Both the position numbers and the translations under genes were made by a program. A DNA stretch of 64,000 nucleotides from Vibrio sp. FE10. Lineage in GTDB: Bacteria > Pseudomonadota > Gammaproteobacteria > Enterobacterales > Vibrionaceae. The stretch spans positions 930,001-994,000 of the forward strand of contig NZ_AP028067.1 of the NCBI RefSeq assembly GCF_030297155.1. The letters run 5' to 3'. Below the pieces are notes generated by a model. The model did no database searches. It was not told the DNA's origin and worked only from the letters and a program-made list of their open reading frames with translations. Below are positions 29,269 to 37,046 of this stretch, one piece after another (positions within the stretch are counted from its first letter, which is position 1; each line of letters starts with the position of its first letter).

Positions 29269-29753
29269 TTAAACAAACACTTGTAGCATTGTTCGCCACG
29301 TTCGCTATCTCTGCGTCGGTAACGGCTGCACCTATCGAATTTCATGAGTTTGATACGGTCGATCAAGAGCAACAATTTAAAGATTTGAGCAATACGCTTC
29401 GTTGCCCAAAATGTCAGAACAACACGATTGGTGATTCGAACGCGGAACTTGCGGTCGACTTGCGTCAAAAAGTGTACGAGATGACAAAAGATGGCAAGTC
29501 TGAGCAAGAAATTATTGATTACATGATTGCTCGTTACGGTAACTTTGTAACGTACAACCCGCCATTGACCTTAGCGACATCGATCCTTTGGGTTGGCCCG
29601 TTTGCGGTTGTTGTATTAGGTTTTGGTTTGATTGTTTTACGAAGCAGAAAGTCAAAATCGAAAGCAGTAGAGTCCAATAAAGACTGGGATGCAGACAAAG
29701 AAGCACGTTTAAAAGCGTTACTCGACGAAGAGAACGACGGAGATAAACAGTAA
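29265..29753 (+). CDS. ccmH: Cytochrome c maturation protein CcmH
   Basis: CcmH is a thioredox protein that presents reduced apocytochrome to CcmF. The 162 aa have a signal peptide (about 1-21), the LRCPKCQNNTIGDSNAELA active-site region with CxxC and a C-terminal membrane helix. It corresponds to the N-terminal half of the fused E. coli CcmH; the TPR half is the next gene. Confidence 0.97.
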   Translation: MIKQTLVALFATFAISASVTAAPIEFHEFDTVDQEQQFKDLSNTLRCPKCQNNTIGDSNAELAVDLRQKVYEMTKDGKSEQEIIDYMIARYGNFVTYNPPLTLATSILWVGPFAVVVLGFGLIVLRSRKSKSKAVESNKDWDADKEARLKALLDEENDGDKQ

Positions 29754-30973
29754 TGACTCTATTTTGGATTTCTACAATTGTCCTTTCGCTAGCCGCAGTT
29801 TTATTGATTGTTCTGCCTTTCTTGAACAAGAAGGAAAACAACGATGACGTGCTTCGCGATGAGTTGAATAAAGCCTTCTATAAAGATCGCTTAGTTGAAT
29901 TAGAAGTAGAAGCGGAAGAAGGCCTTGTTGATAACCAACAAGAACTGATCGCTGACTTAAAACAGTCGCTACTTGATGATGTTCCAACACAAGAAAAAAT
30001 CAAGAAGACACAAATCTCTACGCTTGGCGTAGTTGTACCATCAGTGATTCTTGTTTTGGTTGTTACCTACGGTATGTACTTTAAATTTGGTGCATTAGAT
30101 AAGGTACAGCATTGGCAAGAAGTGAGCGCAAATCTTCCTGCATTGTCTAAAAAGCTAATGTCATCAGAAGGTGGCGCGCTAACCGATGATGAATTGGAAG
30201 ATCTAACTTTGGCTCTTCGTACTCGTCTGCACTATCAACCAAAAGACTCTACAGGTTGGTTACTGCTAGGTCGTATCGCATTAGCAAATCGTGATGCTGA
30301 AACAGCGAAAGATTCAATGGAAAGAGCTTACAAGCTTGAACCTAAGAATGAAGATGTTCAGTTAGGTTTCGCTCAAGCGTTGATGCTTTCTCCGGATGAA
30401 GCCGATCAAAACCAAGCTCGTCTGATTTTGAGCCGCTTGATTCAAAATGATTACGTTGACCTTCGTGTGTTCTCGTTACTAGCGTTCGATTCGTTTGAAC
30501 GTCAGGATTACCCTGGTGCGGTTAAGTACTGGAGTATCATGCAACAGATGATTGGTCCACAAGACAGTCGTTACGAAATGTTGTCACGCAGCATCGAAAG
30601 CGCACAGAAGAAAATGGGCGATACCATGGGCGTTGATCAAGGTAAGAGTGTTGCAGTAACACTTGAACTGGCTGGCGATGTCAATGTTGATCCTAAGTCT
30701 GTACTGGTTGTTTCAGTGCACAGAGCGGATGGTTCGCCGATGCCTGTTGCAGCAGCCCGTTACCCATTGGGCACTTTCCCTCGCACTGTTGTCCTTGATG
30801 ACGGCAATAGCATGATGGAAGGCCAGAAACTGTCTAGCCTTGAAACATTAATGGTTCGAGCTAGGCTTGATACAGATGGCAACGTTTCTACACGTGACGG
30901 TGATTGGTACGGTGAGAGTGAAGTGGTTGAATTGGGGTCACCCGTTACCATTGATATCAATAAACAATATTAA
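29753..30973 (+). CDS. ccmI: Apocytochrome chaperone CcmI
   Basis: CcmI captures the C-terminal helix of apocytochrome c through TPR repeats. The 406 aa have two membrane helices (about 3-22 and 92-112) bracketing a cytoplasmic leucine-zipper-like loop, periplasmic TPRs (about 150-270) and a C-terminal beta-rich domain. The start overlaps the ccmH stop by one base. It is last in the operon. Confidence 0.95.
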   Translation: MTLFWISTIVLSLAAVLLIVLPFLNKKENNDDVLRDELNKAFYKDRLVELEVEAEEGLVDNQQELIADLKQSLLDDVPTQEKIKKTQISTLGVVVPSVILVLVVTYGMYFKFGALDKVQHWQEVSANLPALSKKLMSSEGGALTDDELEDLTLALRTRLHYQPKDSTGWLLLGRIALANRDAETAKDSMERAYKLEPKNEDVQLGFAQALMLSPDEADQNQARLILSRLIQNDYVDLRVFSLLAFDSFERQDYPGAVKYWSIMQQMIGPQDSRYEMLSRSIESAQKKMGDTMGVDQGKSVAVTLELAGDVNVDPKSVLVVSVHRADGSPMPVAAARYPLGTFPRTVVLDDGNSMMEGQKLSSLETLMVRARLDTDGNVSTRDGDWYGESEVVELGSPVTIDINKQY

Positions 30974-31043
30974 TCATCACTTTGCATAAGTGTTAGCTAT
31001 TCCGATTTAGTGACAAACGGTATAGACTTACGCAAACAATTGA

Positions 31044-31067
31044 GGCCAGCGATTGCTGGCCTTTTTT
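31044..31067 (+). terminator. Rho-independent terminator after ccmI
   Basis: GGCCAGC (31044-31050), loop GATT, GCTGGCC (31055-31061), then six T. It ends the ccm operon. Confidence 0.93.
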
Positions 31068-31176
31068 ATAACTATACCAATCACAGTTTCTAACGATGTT
31101 ATCGAGCGTTTTAACAAGCTAGATCAAGCAGTTATTTACTACGGTTGGTGTTATTATTCCTTATGGAAAAGGTGAT

Positions 31177-31962
31177 ATGTCTGTCAGTGTTTTAAGACTC
31201 TCGAGTTTACTTTTTATCGCAAGCTTAACGGTGGGCTGTTCTAGCGCACCAGACGAAAGCACTAACGATGATAACCTCGAAACTTCTGAATACGTCGAAG
31301 AGTCCCACCCGAATGATCCTTTCGAAGGATTCAACCGAGCGATGTGGGATATCAATTACGAATATCTAGACCCTTATTTAGTTCGCCCTGTCTCTCTCGC
31401 TTATGTTGGTTACACTCCTGTACCCGTTCGATCGGGTATCTCCAATTTTTTGGCCAACTTAGACGAACCCGCAAGCATGGTGAACAACTTATTCATGGGT
31501 AATGGCGAGAAAGCACTCGATCATTTCAACCGTTTTTGGATTAACTCAACATTTGGTTTGTTGGGTTTGATTGATATTGCGAGTGAAGCGGGTATCACCA
31601 AGTATGACGATAAGTCGTTTTCTGATGCGATTGGTCACTACGGGGTAGGGAATGGTCCTTACTTTATGGTTCCGGGTTATGGTCCTATTACGACTCGTGA
31701 AGTGACCGAGCAAGTGGATAGCTTGTATGTACCTTTGTCATTGATTAGCTTTTGGGCGAGTTTAGGTAAGTGGGCATTCGAAGGTATGGAGACTCGTGCA
31801 CAGTTAGTGTCGCAAGAAGCCTTGCTAGACGACTCGCCAGATCCGTATGCTTTAACGCGAGATGTTTATATTCAACGTCGTGACTTTAAAGCCGAGATTG
31901 AACCCGAAGAGGTCGATCTTGATGAAGAAGATTTCATCGATGGATACCTAGAAGATTACTAG
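31177..31962 (+). CDS. mlaA: Phospholipid-binding lipoprotein MlaA (VacJ)
   Basis: MlaA is an outer-membrane lipoprotein that removes misplaced phospholipids from the outer leaflet and passes them to MlaC. The 261 aa begin with a lipoprotein signal (lipobox LTVGC, lipidated Cys21) and carry the MlaA core (NDPFEGFNRAMWDINYE ... RPVSLAYVGYTPVPVRSG), followed by an acidic tail (EPEEVDLDEEDF). It is monocistronic between two terminators; AAAAGG precedes the ATG. Confidence 0.96.
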   Translation: MSVSVLRLSSLLFIASLTVGCSSAPDESTNDDNLETSEYVEESHPNDPFEGFNRAMWDINYEYLDPYLVRPVSLAYVGYTPVPVRSGISNFLANLDEPASMVNNLFMGNGEKALDHFNRFWINSTFGLLGLIDIASEAGITKYDDKSFSDAIGHYGVGNGPYFMVPGYGPITTREVTEQVDSLYVPLSLISFWASLGKWAFEGMETRAQLVSQEALLDDSPDPYALTRDVYIQRRDFKAEIEPEEVDLDEEDFIDGYLEDY

Positions 31963-31993
31963 ATATAACACTTTGAATAGCTGATAAAAGAAA

Positions 31994-32025
31994 GGCTCGA
32001 TGTTTATTTAACATCGAGCCTTTTT
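31994..32025. terminator. Bidirectional terminator between mlaA and fadL-like gene
   Basis: GGCTCGATGTT (31994-32004), loop TATTT, AACATCGAGCC (32010-32020), a perfect 11-bp stem followed by T on + and by A-rich sequence giving U on the minus transcript. It serves both convergent genes. Confidence 0.92.
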
Positions 32026-32053
32026 AATAATCTATGACTTTAGGTTAAGTCGA

Positions 32054-33349
32054 TTAGAAACGGTAGTTAGCTTGGATACCTACTAGCCAAACGTTACCAG
32101 TTGTTGTACCAACAAATTGACCACCAACGACTTCTGCAGCGTCGTCAGATGCATAGCCACGTGATTCTGTGATTGGAGCATCTTTAGCAATGATGTATGT
32201 AAAGCCGGCATCTAATGACAGTTGCTCTGACCATTGGTAACCAGCACCAACACTTAGCCAAGTACGATCTGTTTCTGGGATTGTAATAGTACGATTCTTG
32301 TCGCTAACTGCCGAAGTATCATAAGCCACACCAGTACGTAGTGCTAGTTTTGGGTCAACTTGGTAAGTTGCACCTAAAGCAAGGCGGTAGTTATCTTCCC
32401 AATTTTCCACTTTAACTGTTTGGCTGCCGTATGTGTTTAATTCTGCTTGTAGTTTTTCGAAAGAACTCCAGTCAGTCCAGTTGAAGCTTGCATGAACAGC
32501 CAATGCTTCTGTTAGTTGATGGAAGCTTGCAAGCTCTGCTGTTGCAGGAAGTGCCAACATCATATGCCCGTTGTCACGTTGACCTGGTGCCATGCCAAAA
32601 CCGATGCCCTCTGCGTGACCTTCTAGTTTCAGTTCAACTTCAGACTTGTAGGCAAAACCGATGCGGTGGTCTTCGTTGATCTGCCATGCCGTACCTACTT
32701 GCCAACCCCAAGCTGTGTCATCACCTTCCATGTATTTCAGTGTAGTGCCTTCTGAAACTCCGATTGCATTTTTTGCTGGTGTTGTTGCACCAAAGCTACC
32801 TTCACCCATAACATAGCGAATACCACCACCAAGACTTACTTGCTCAACAACTTGATAAGCAAAGTTCAGGTTAGCTTCTTTAGTGATTACGCTTGCTTCA
32901 TTACCGAAGTGGGAAGCATTGAAATCATCGCTTAGGTTGGTTTCCATACCGTAGTTCGTGCCAAATGCAAAACCGATAGCAAATTTTTCGTTGTAACGGT
33001 GAGAAATGTAAAGGTTCGGGATAATAGCGTCATCTGCGAAATCGTTTGAAGATGCTTGGCTTGTACCTATAGCAGGGTGAGCGTGGTTTACTTCACCTTT
33101 AACATCAATGTTAGGGTTAACGTAGATACCACCAACAGAAACTTGTGTGCCTTCTAGGTAAGTCAGCATTGCAGGGTTACGCCATTGAGCATCCGCGCCG
33201 TCTGCCATTGCAGCTTCACCAGCGTACGCACGGCCAAGACCAGTTGCTGAGTATTCTGCTAATTGAAAACCTGCCGCTTGAGTCACGGTAGAAGTCGAAA
33301 GTAGTCCAACTGCCACTGCAGCAGATAGAAGAGTCTTATTCATTTTCAT
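32054..33349 (-). CDS. fadL: FadL-family outer membrane transporter (paralogue 1)
   Basis: This 431-aa protein is a 14-stranded outer-membrane barrel of the FadL/TodX family, which lets long-chain fatty acids or other hydrophobic molecules pass laterally through the barrel wall. It has a signal peptide ending TQAAGFQLAEYSATGLGR, where the mature N-terminus with the FadL plug motif begins, the NPA motif in the hatch (QWRNPAML) and a C-terminal aromatic residue (YRF). It is tandem with a second paralogue upstream; the pair next to fadIJ suggests fatty-acid uptake, though the exact substrate is unproven. Confidence 0.9.
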   Translation of the reverse strand: MKMNKTLLSAAVAVGLLSTSTVTQAAGFQLAEYSATGLGRAYAGEAAMADGADAQWRNPAMLTYLEGTQVSVGGIYVNPNIDVKGEVNHAHPAIGTSQASSNDFADDAIIPNLYISHRYNEKFAIGFAFGTNYGMETNLSDDFNASHFGNEASVITKEANLNFAYQVVEQVSLGGGIRYVMGEGSFGATTPAKNAIGVSEGTTLKYMEGDDTAWGWQVGTAWQINEDHRIGFAYKSEVELKLEGHAEGIGFGMAPGQRDNGHMMLALPATAELASFHQLTEALAVHASFNWTDWSSFEKLQAELNTYGSQTVKVENWEDNYRLALGATYQVDPKLALRTGVAYDTSAVSDKNRTITIPETDRTWLSVGAGYQWSEQLSLDAGFTYIIAKDAPITESRGYASDDAAEVVGGQFVGTTTGNVWLVGIQANYRF

Positions 33350-33520
33350 TATTATGTTCGCTGAATCATAAGTATTTAGTGGCGTGATTCTACGTTTAGA
33401 GTTATTACTTTAAAAATGAAATTCGAATAAAACAGTGTTTTAGGAATTTAATGATCAAATGTGACTGATTATTAGGTAAATAGTCTGAATGTTTCGGCTG
33501 TGTTGCGAAATTTGAGCGTA

Positions 33521-33576
33521 CACCTGTAGGCGTATTTTGCCTCTGCAGGCTACAGCTGTAAGCCTAAATTGATGTC
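33521..33576. repeat. Palindrome-rich segment between the two fadL genes
   Basis: CCTGTAGGC (33523-33531) pairs imperfectly with GCCTCTGCAGG just downstream, and the perfect 10-bp palindrome TACAGCTGTA lies at 33551-33560 inside GGCTACAGCTGTAAGCC. The rest of the 296-bp gap shows no ORF. Confidence 0.5.
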
Positions 33577-33601
33577 AGTCAGTGGTTTAGGTAACAAAAA
33601 A

Positions 33602-33620
33602 GGGTCGCGTAATGCGACCC
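33602..33620 (-). terminator. Rho-independent terminator after fadL paralogue 2
   Basis: GGGTCGC (33602-33608), loop GTAAT, GCGACCC (33614-33620). Read on the minus strand it is followed by a run of six T, so it ends the upstream fadL-like gene before paralogue 1. Confidence 0.9.
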
Positions 33621-33645
33621 TTTGGGATTGTTAACTTCGATTATA

Positions 33646-34908
33646 TTAGAAGCTACGGCTGTACTGCAGACCCATTAGGATTGCATCAGCACGAGTTGTT
33701 GCTGAAATTGACGAAACAACAGAAGTTGATTCGTTGACTTTAACATCGTCGCCCATTAGGTATGTGAAACCAAAGTCTACGTTTGATGCTTCGTTGATGT
33801 GGTATGTGAAACCAGCTGAGAACCATTGGCGGTCTGAATCTGGCACTGAAACTGAAGTTACTTCATCTTGTGCGCTAGTGTCATACATGTAGCCGGCACG
33901 AAGTGTCCAATCACGATTCATGTAATATGTACCACCTAGAGAGTAGTGCATACCATTTTGCCATTCGTAATTATTTAGAACACCCGCTTTTTCTGCTTCT
34001 AGCTTGTCAAATGAGCTCCAACCAATCCATTGTACTGAATAGTGAACCGCGAATTTAGTATCTTCGATTTTGTGAAAGCCAGAGAACTCAACAATATCAG
34101 GTAGAGGCATATAAAGAGTATCATCTTTATATTCAGTGCCTTGGTAACTGATATCTCCTTCAGCTTCAAGCTTCGGAGAGTAGTGATAAGCCAAACCAAA
34201 ACGGTTGCTTTCATTCAATTCGAAAACAGTACCAAGGTTAAAGCCAACAGCCCAGCCATCTGCTTCAGCGTCAAGAACGGTTTGTCCTGCTTGAGGTAGC
34301 AATGGGCTAGGTGGAGTACCAACTTCTGAACTCATTGTTCGTTTCAGCTCGCCTTTACCGTAAATAAGATCAAGGCCAGCGCCGAAGCTCCATTGATCGT
34401 TTAAACGGTACGAACCAGCTAGGCCAAAGTTAACACTTTTTACATCTGTAAGACCGCCGTATTCACCACCCACATAGCTATCGCTGAACTCAGTTTTTGT
34501 ACCAAAGTTCGAATAAGCATTGAAGCCTACAGCAAACTTTTCGTTGATAGGAACAATAAGGTGAATATTTGGAGCTATAGAAGTATCACCAGCATCGTCA
34601 TAATCAGCATTGCTGGAGGTGCTTCCCATGAAGCCTTTATAGGTAGCATCTTTAACTTCAATCATTGAAGTGATGCTTTCAAAACCAAGAGATAGCTCAG
34701 TTTTATCAAATAGTGCCATTGCTGCAGGGTTACGTGCCATTACTGACGCGTTATCTGCGATTACTGCATCACCAGCGAAAGCACGGCCGATGCCGGTTGC
34801 TGATTGTGCGTTAAGTTGGAAACCTGCTGCCATCGCTTGCGAAGACGCCAGTGTGATTGTTACTGCTAAAAGAGACTTTTTAAACAGACGCGTGTTGTTG
34901 GTAGTCAT
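33646..34908 (-). CDS. fadL: FadL-family outer membrane transporter (paralogue 2)
   Basis: This second FadL/TodX-type barrel (420 aa) has a signal peptide ending in MAAGFQLNAQSATGIGRA, the ARNPAAMAL hatch motif and C-terminal Phe (YSRSF), a BAM targeting signal. It is clearly paralogous to the gene downstream but diverged. AAGGAA lies 8 bp before the ATG. A FadR-like half-conserved operator is about 100 bp upstream. Having its own terminator, it is transcribed separately from paralogue 1. Confidence 0.9.
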   Translation of the reverse strand: MTTNNTRLFKKSLLAVTITLASSQAMAAGFQLNAQSATGIGRAFAGDAVIADNASVMARNPAAMALFDKTELSLGFESITSMIEVKDATYKGFMGSTSSNADYDDAGDTSIAPNIHLIVPINEKFAVGFNAYSNFGTKTEFSDSYVGGEYGGLTDVKSVNFGLAGSYRLNDQWSFGAGLDLIYGKGELKRTMSSEVGTPPSPLLPQAGQTVLDAEADGWAVGFNLGTVFELNESNRFGLAYHYSPKLEAEGDISYQGTEYKDDTLYMPLPDIVEFSGFHKIEDTKFAVHYSVQWIGWSSFDKLEAEKAGVLNNYEWQNGMHYSLGGTYYMNRDWTLRAGYMYDTSAQDEVTSVSVPDSDRQWFSAGFTYHINEASNVDFGFTYLMGDDVKVNESTSVVSSISATTRADAILMGLQYSRSF

Positions 34909-35001
34909 TCATTTATTCCTTTATATATCCGCCTCTACAGGGCGATTAATTTGAGCAATTGCTCAATGGTGGCTGATCCTATTCGGAAGTATACGATATA
35001 C

Positions 35002-35017
35002 AAATCCGACCATTGGA
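35002..35017 (-). promoter_or_regulatory. Possible FadR operator upstream of fadL paralogue 2
   Basis: On the minus strand the sequence reads TGGTCGGA (35012-35005), matching the left eight bases of the FadR core TGGTCnGACCA but degenerate in the right half. A TATACT -10-like hexamer lies 14 bp downstream on the same strand, so binding would cover the promoter. Confidence 0.4.
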
Positions 35018-35146
35018 AATTTTGAGGATAAAATTATGGAAATGACGCCTATCTGACACGAAAATGGTGGGAAATGCTTCTTTTTAGAGTTTTAACTCTA
35101 GATGTATTGGTTAGGTGAATGGTTTTTCTGTTTATTAATAAATAAA

Positions 35147-35178
35147 GCCCAGCAATATCAAGAATATAGTTGCTGGGC
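35147..35178 (-). terminator. Terminator after the ECF sigma/DUF3379 operon
   Basis: GCCCAGCAA (35147-35155) and TTGCTGGGC (35170-35178) form a 9-bp stem with a 14-nt loop; on the minus strand the next bases are TTTATTTATT. Confidence 0.75.
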
Positions 35179-35205
35179 CTTTTGTGACGGGGCTTTGAGA
35201 GCGAA

Positions 35206-35934
35206 TTAGCTCATCGGTTTGATCATTTTTGTTAGCTTTTCGGCGATTTTAGAAACGTCCTCGCCATTTTCACCCACAAGGATAAGGCTGCTGTTATCAA
35301 TCGGTGTTACTGAACCAGACATACCTTCTTCGTCAAAATCGACGGGCTTTTCTGTCGGAATCCCAGTCAAAAACAGTGTGACTTTGCCTTTTTGACCTTG
35401 GAAGACCATATGTACAGCGTTGGACTTACCAAAACCACAATGGTTCAGGTAGTAAACGTGATAAGGAAACGCTTCATCAAACTGAAAAGCAAATGGGTTC
35501 ATCTTGGCATTGATTTGTTGTGATGTGACTTGTTCGTCGATTGCGCTAACGAAGCTCTTTTCATCAACAACATGTTTCATTGCTGTATCAACCAAGCTTG
35601 CTTGAGCTGGAGAGACTAACGCATTTCCCCAGTTAACTTGGCCAACAAGTAAACCGGCAACGAATGCAACTGAGGCTGCCATCGCCATCGCTCGTCGAGC
35701 AAAAGTAGGCCTTACTACTTTGCTTTCTTCGCTTGAGGTCTGATTGAACAGAATACGATCTGCGAGATCGTCTGGCACATCCACGTTCATTGCTGAGTGG
35801 ATCTGCTTATCAAGCGATAGTACATCGTCTAAAAAGTTACTATTGGCTTCGCTATTTGTAGCTGCATCAATAATATCTTGTGTACGTTGCTTAGGTTCCG
35901 ACAATACACGACGACGAAATTCCAAATCATCCAT
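35206..35934 (-). CDS. DUF3379 membrane protein, likely anti-sigma partner
   Basis: The 242 aa have a cytoplasmic N-terminal region (about 1-78, MDDLEFRRRVLSEPKQ), one membrane helix (about 83-100, MAMAASVAFVAGLLVGQ) and an extracytoplasmic domain. I recognise the DUF3379 type. Cotranscription with an ECF sigma factor (8-bp overlap) and the cytoplasm/one-helix/periplasm topology suggest an anti-sigma factor. There is no clear zinc-binding ASD motif, so the role is inferred. AGGGGG lies 7 bp before the ATG. Confidence 0.75.
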   Translation of the reverse strand: MDDLEFRRRVLSEPKQRTQDIIDAATNSEANSNFLDDVLSLDKQIHSAMNVDVPDDLADRILFNQTSSEESKVVRPTFARRAMAMAASVAFVAGLLVGQVNWGNALVSPAQASLVDTAMKHVVDEKSFVSAIDEQVTSQQINAKMNPFAFQFDEAFPYHVYYLNHCGFGKSNAVHMVFQGQKGKVTLFLTGIPTEKPVDFDEEGMSGSVTPIDNSSLILVGENGEDVSKIAEKLTKMIKPMS

Positions 35935-36490
35935 TATGTTGCCCCCTCTCTGCCTCTTCTGTATCCAGCATCTCTTTCAACTGATTTCGAGCTCTGAATA
36001 AACGTGTCATTACCGTGTTTTTGTTGAGATCGAGAATGTCCGCGATCTCATCACCACTAAACCCACCAATGACTTGTAAGAAGAGCGGTTCACGGTAATC
36101 AATTTCAAGTTTCATGATCTGAGCTTGCAACCACAGATGTTGATGGTGTGGGTCATCACTGACACTAGCATCATTACCATGATCGTCGATATCAACCAGA
36201 TCAAACTGTTTGCGTTCAAAACGTCGAGCGTTTTCGCGGCGCAAGATAGTAATCAGCCAAGACTTCGCGGCTTTTTCATCTTGTAGGCTATCGAGTGACT
36301 TCCATGCACGAAGGCAAGTCTCTTGTACTAAATCTTCGGCAATGCTTTTGTCTTTACATAACCAATAGGCGTAGCGAAAGAGGTCACGATGATAGGCACG
36401 CACGAGTGCTTCGTATTTTCTTTGTTTGTCCATATCAGAGTTGACCGGACGCTTGGCTGTTTTCTTTCCAAACATTTTTATTATTGACAC
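35927..36490 (-). CDS. ECF-type RNA polymerase sigma factor
   Basis: The 187 aa have sigma region 2 (ALVRAYHRDLFRYAYWLC ... AEDLVQETCLRAWKSL) and region 4 (FSGDEIADILDLNKNTVMTRLFRAR) with no sigma 1/3 domains, i.e. group 4. The start is set at a GTG (36490) because GGAGG lies exactly 5 bp upstream; an ATG four codons earlier overlaps that site. Regulon and inducing signal are unknown; the conserved position between fadL and fadIJ suggests envelope or lipid stress. Confidence 0.9.
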   Translation of the reverse strand: MSIIKMFGKKTAKRPVNSDMDKQRKYEALVRAYHRDLFRYAYWLCKDKSIAEDLVQETCLRAWKSLDSLQDEKAAKSWLITILRRENARRFERKQFDLVDIDDHGNDASVSDDPHHQHLWLQAQIMKLEIDYREPLFLQVIGGFSGDEIADILDLNKNTVMTRLFRARNQLKEMLDTEEAERGQHNG

Positions 36491-36644
36491 ACGAGCCTCC
36501 ATAATTGCTCTGCGTATAGCTGTCCTCTATACGTCGTGCTTCGTTTTTATATTTTTAGAGCTAACGATCGGCAGGAAATCGTAAAATCACATTAAAATTG
36601 ATCTACTTCAAAATCTAAGGCCTCGAACAAGCTATAGTACACCT

Positions 36645-36807
36645 TGTCGTCTAGTTAGTCATTCGTGGCTAGCATGTTGAGCAAGACGACACTTCCTTTT
36701 GAAGGCTGACTTTACTTTCTCCTAATCAGGAAACTGATTATTTCAATTGGCGTTAAGTTAATTGCTTTATATACATTCCGACCACACAGCTTTGTGTGGT
36801 TTTTTTT
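36645..36807 (+). ncRNA. Candidate small RNA upstream of fadI (about 160 nt)
   Basis: This interval has no ORF but strong nested structure. An outer stem TGTCGTCT (36645-36652) pairs perfectly with AGACGACA (36684-36691). Inside it GTTAGTCA and TGGCTAGC (36654-36661, 36666-36673) form an 8-bp stem with two G-U pairs capped by a TTCG tetraloop (36662-36665). Next come a small CCTT/AAGG hairpin and AATCAG-GAAA-CTGATT. It ends in a classic terminator. A TATAGT -10-like hexamer (36633-36638) is correctly placed; no good -35 is seen. I do not recognise the family. Confidence 0.55.
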
Positions 36808-36808
36808 T
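36781..36808 (+). terminator. Rho-independent terminator of the candidate small RNA
   Basis: ACCACACA (36781-36788), loop GCTT, TGTGTGGT (36793-36800), followed by eight T. No + strand protein gene precedes it within 4.8 kb, so it must end a non-coding or unannotated transcript. Confidence 0.9.
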
Positions 36809-36981
36809 GCCTTCAGAAAATACTCCGATACAAAACCATCGACTCTTTACCTACGCATAACAGTCTCTACTAGCAATAGTTTAGTCTCTTAGGACAACCT
36901 TTCCCCCAAAAAGGTTCGCCTGAATGCCCAGTTATATTTTCAAACAGTGAGATACTCGTATCACGTTTATTTAAACGCTCG

Positions 36982-37026
36982 TTTGATTTAATTAACAACT
37001 TCTTTACAATGCTTCAGGTCAGACCT
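36982..37026 (+). promoter_or_regulatory. fadIJ promoter with FadR-like operator
   Basis: TTTGAT (36982-36987) and TACAAT (37005-37010) are 17 bp apart, giving a sigma-70 promoter with a start near 37017. The palindrome AGGTCAGACCT (37016-37026) matches the GGTCnGACC core of FadR operators and covers the start site, so FadR would repress and long-chain acyl-CoA would relieve it, as in E. coli fad genes. Confidence 0.65.
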
Positions 37027-37046
37027 CTTAACTTTAAGGAGAAACC

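Noticed and set aside
32054..34908. Recent tandem duplication of fadL
   Set aside because: The two proteins share the family fold but differ throughout, and each has its own leader and terminator; the duplication is old.
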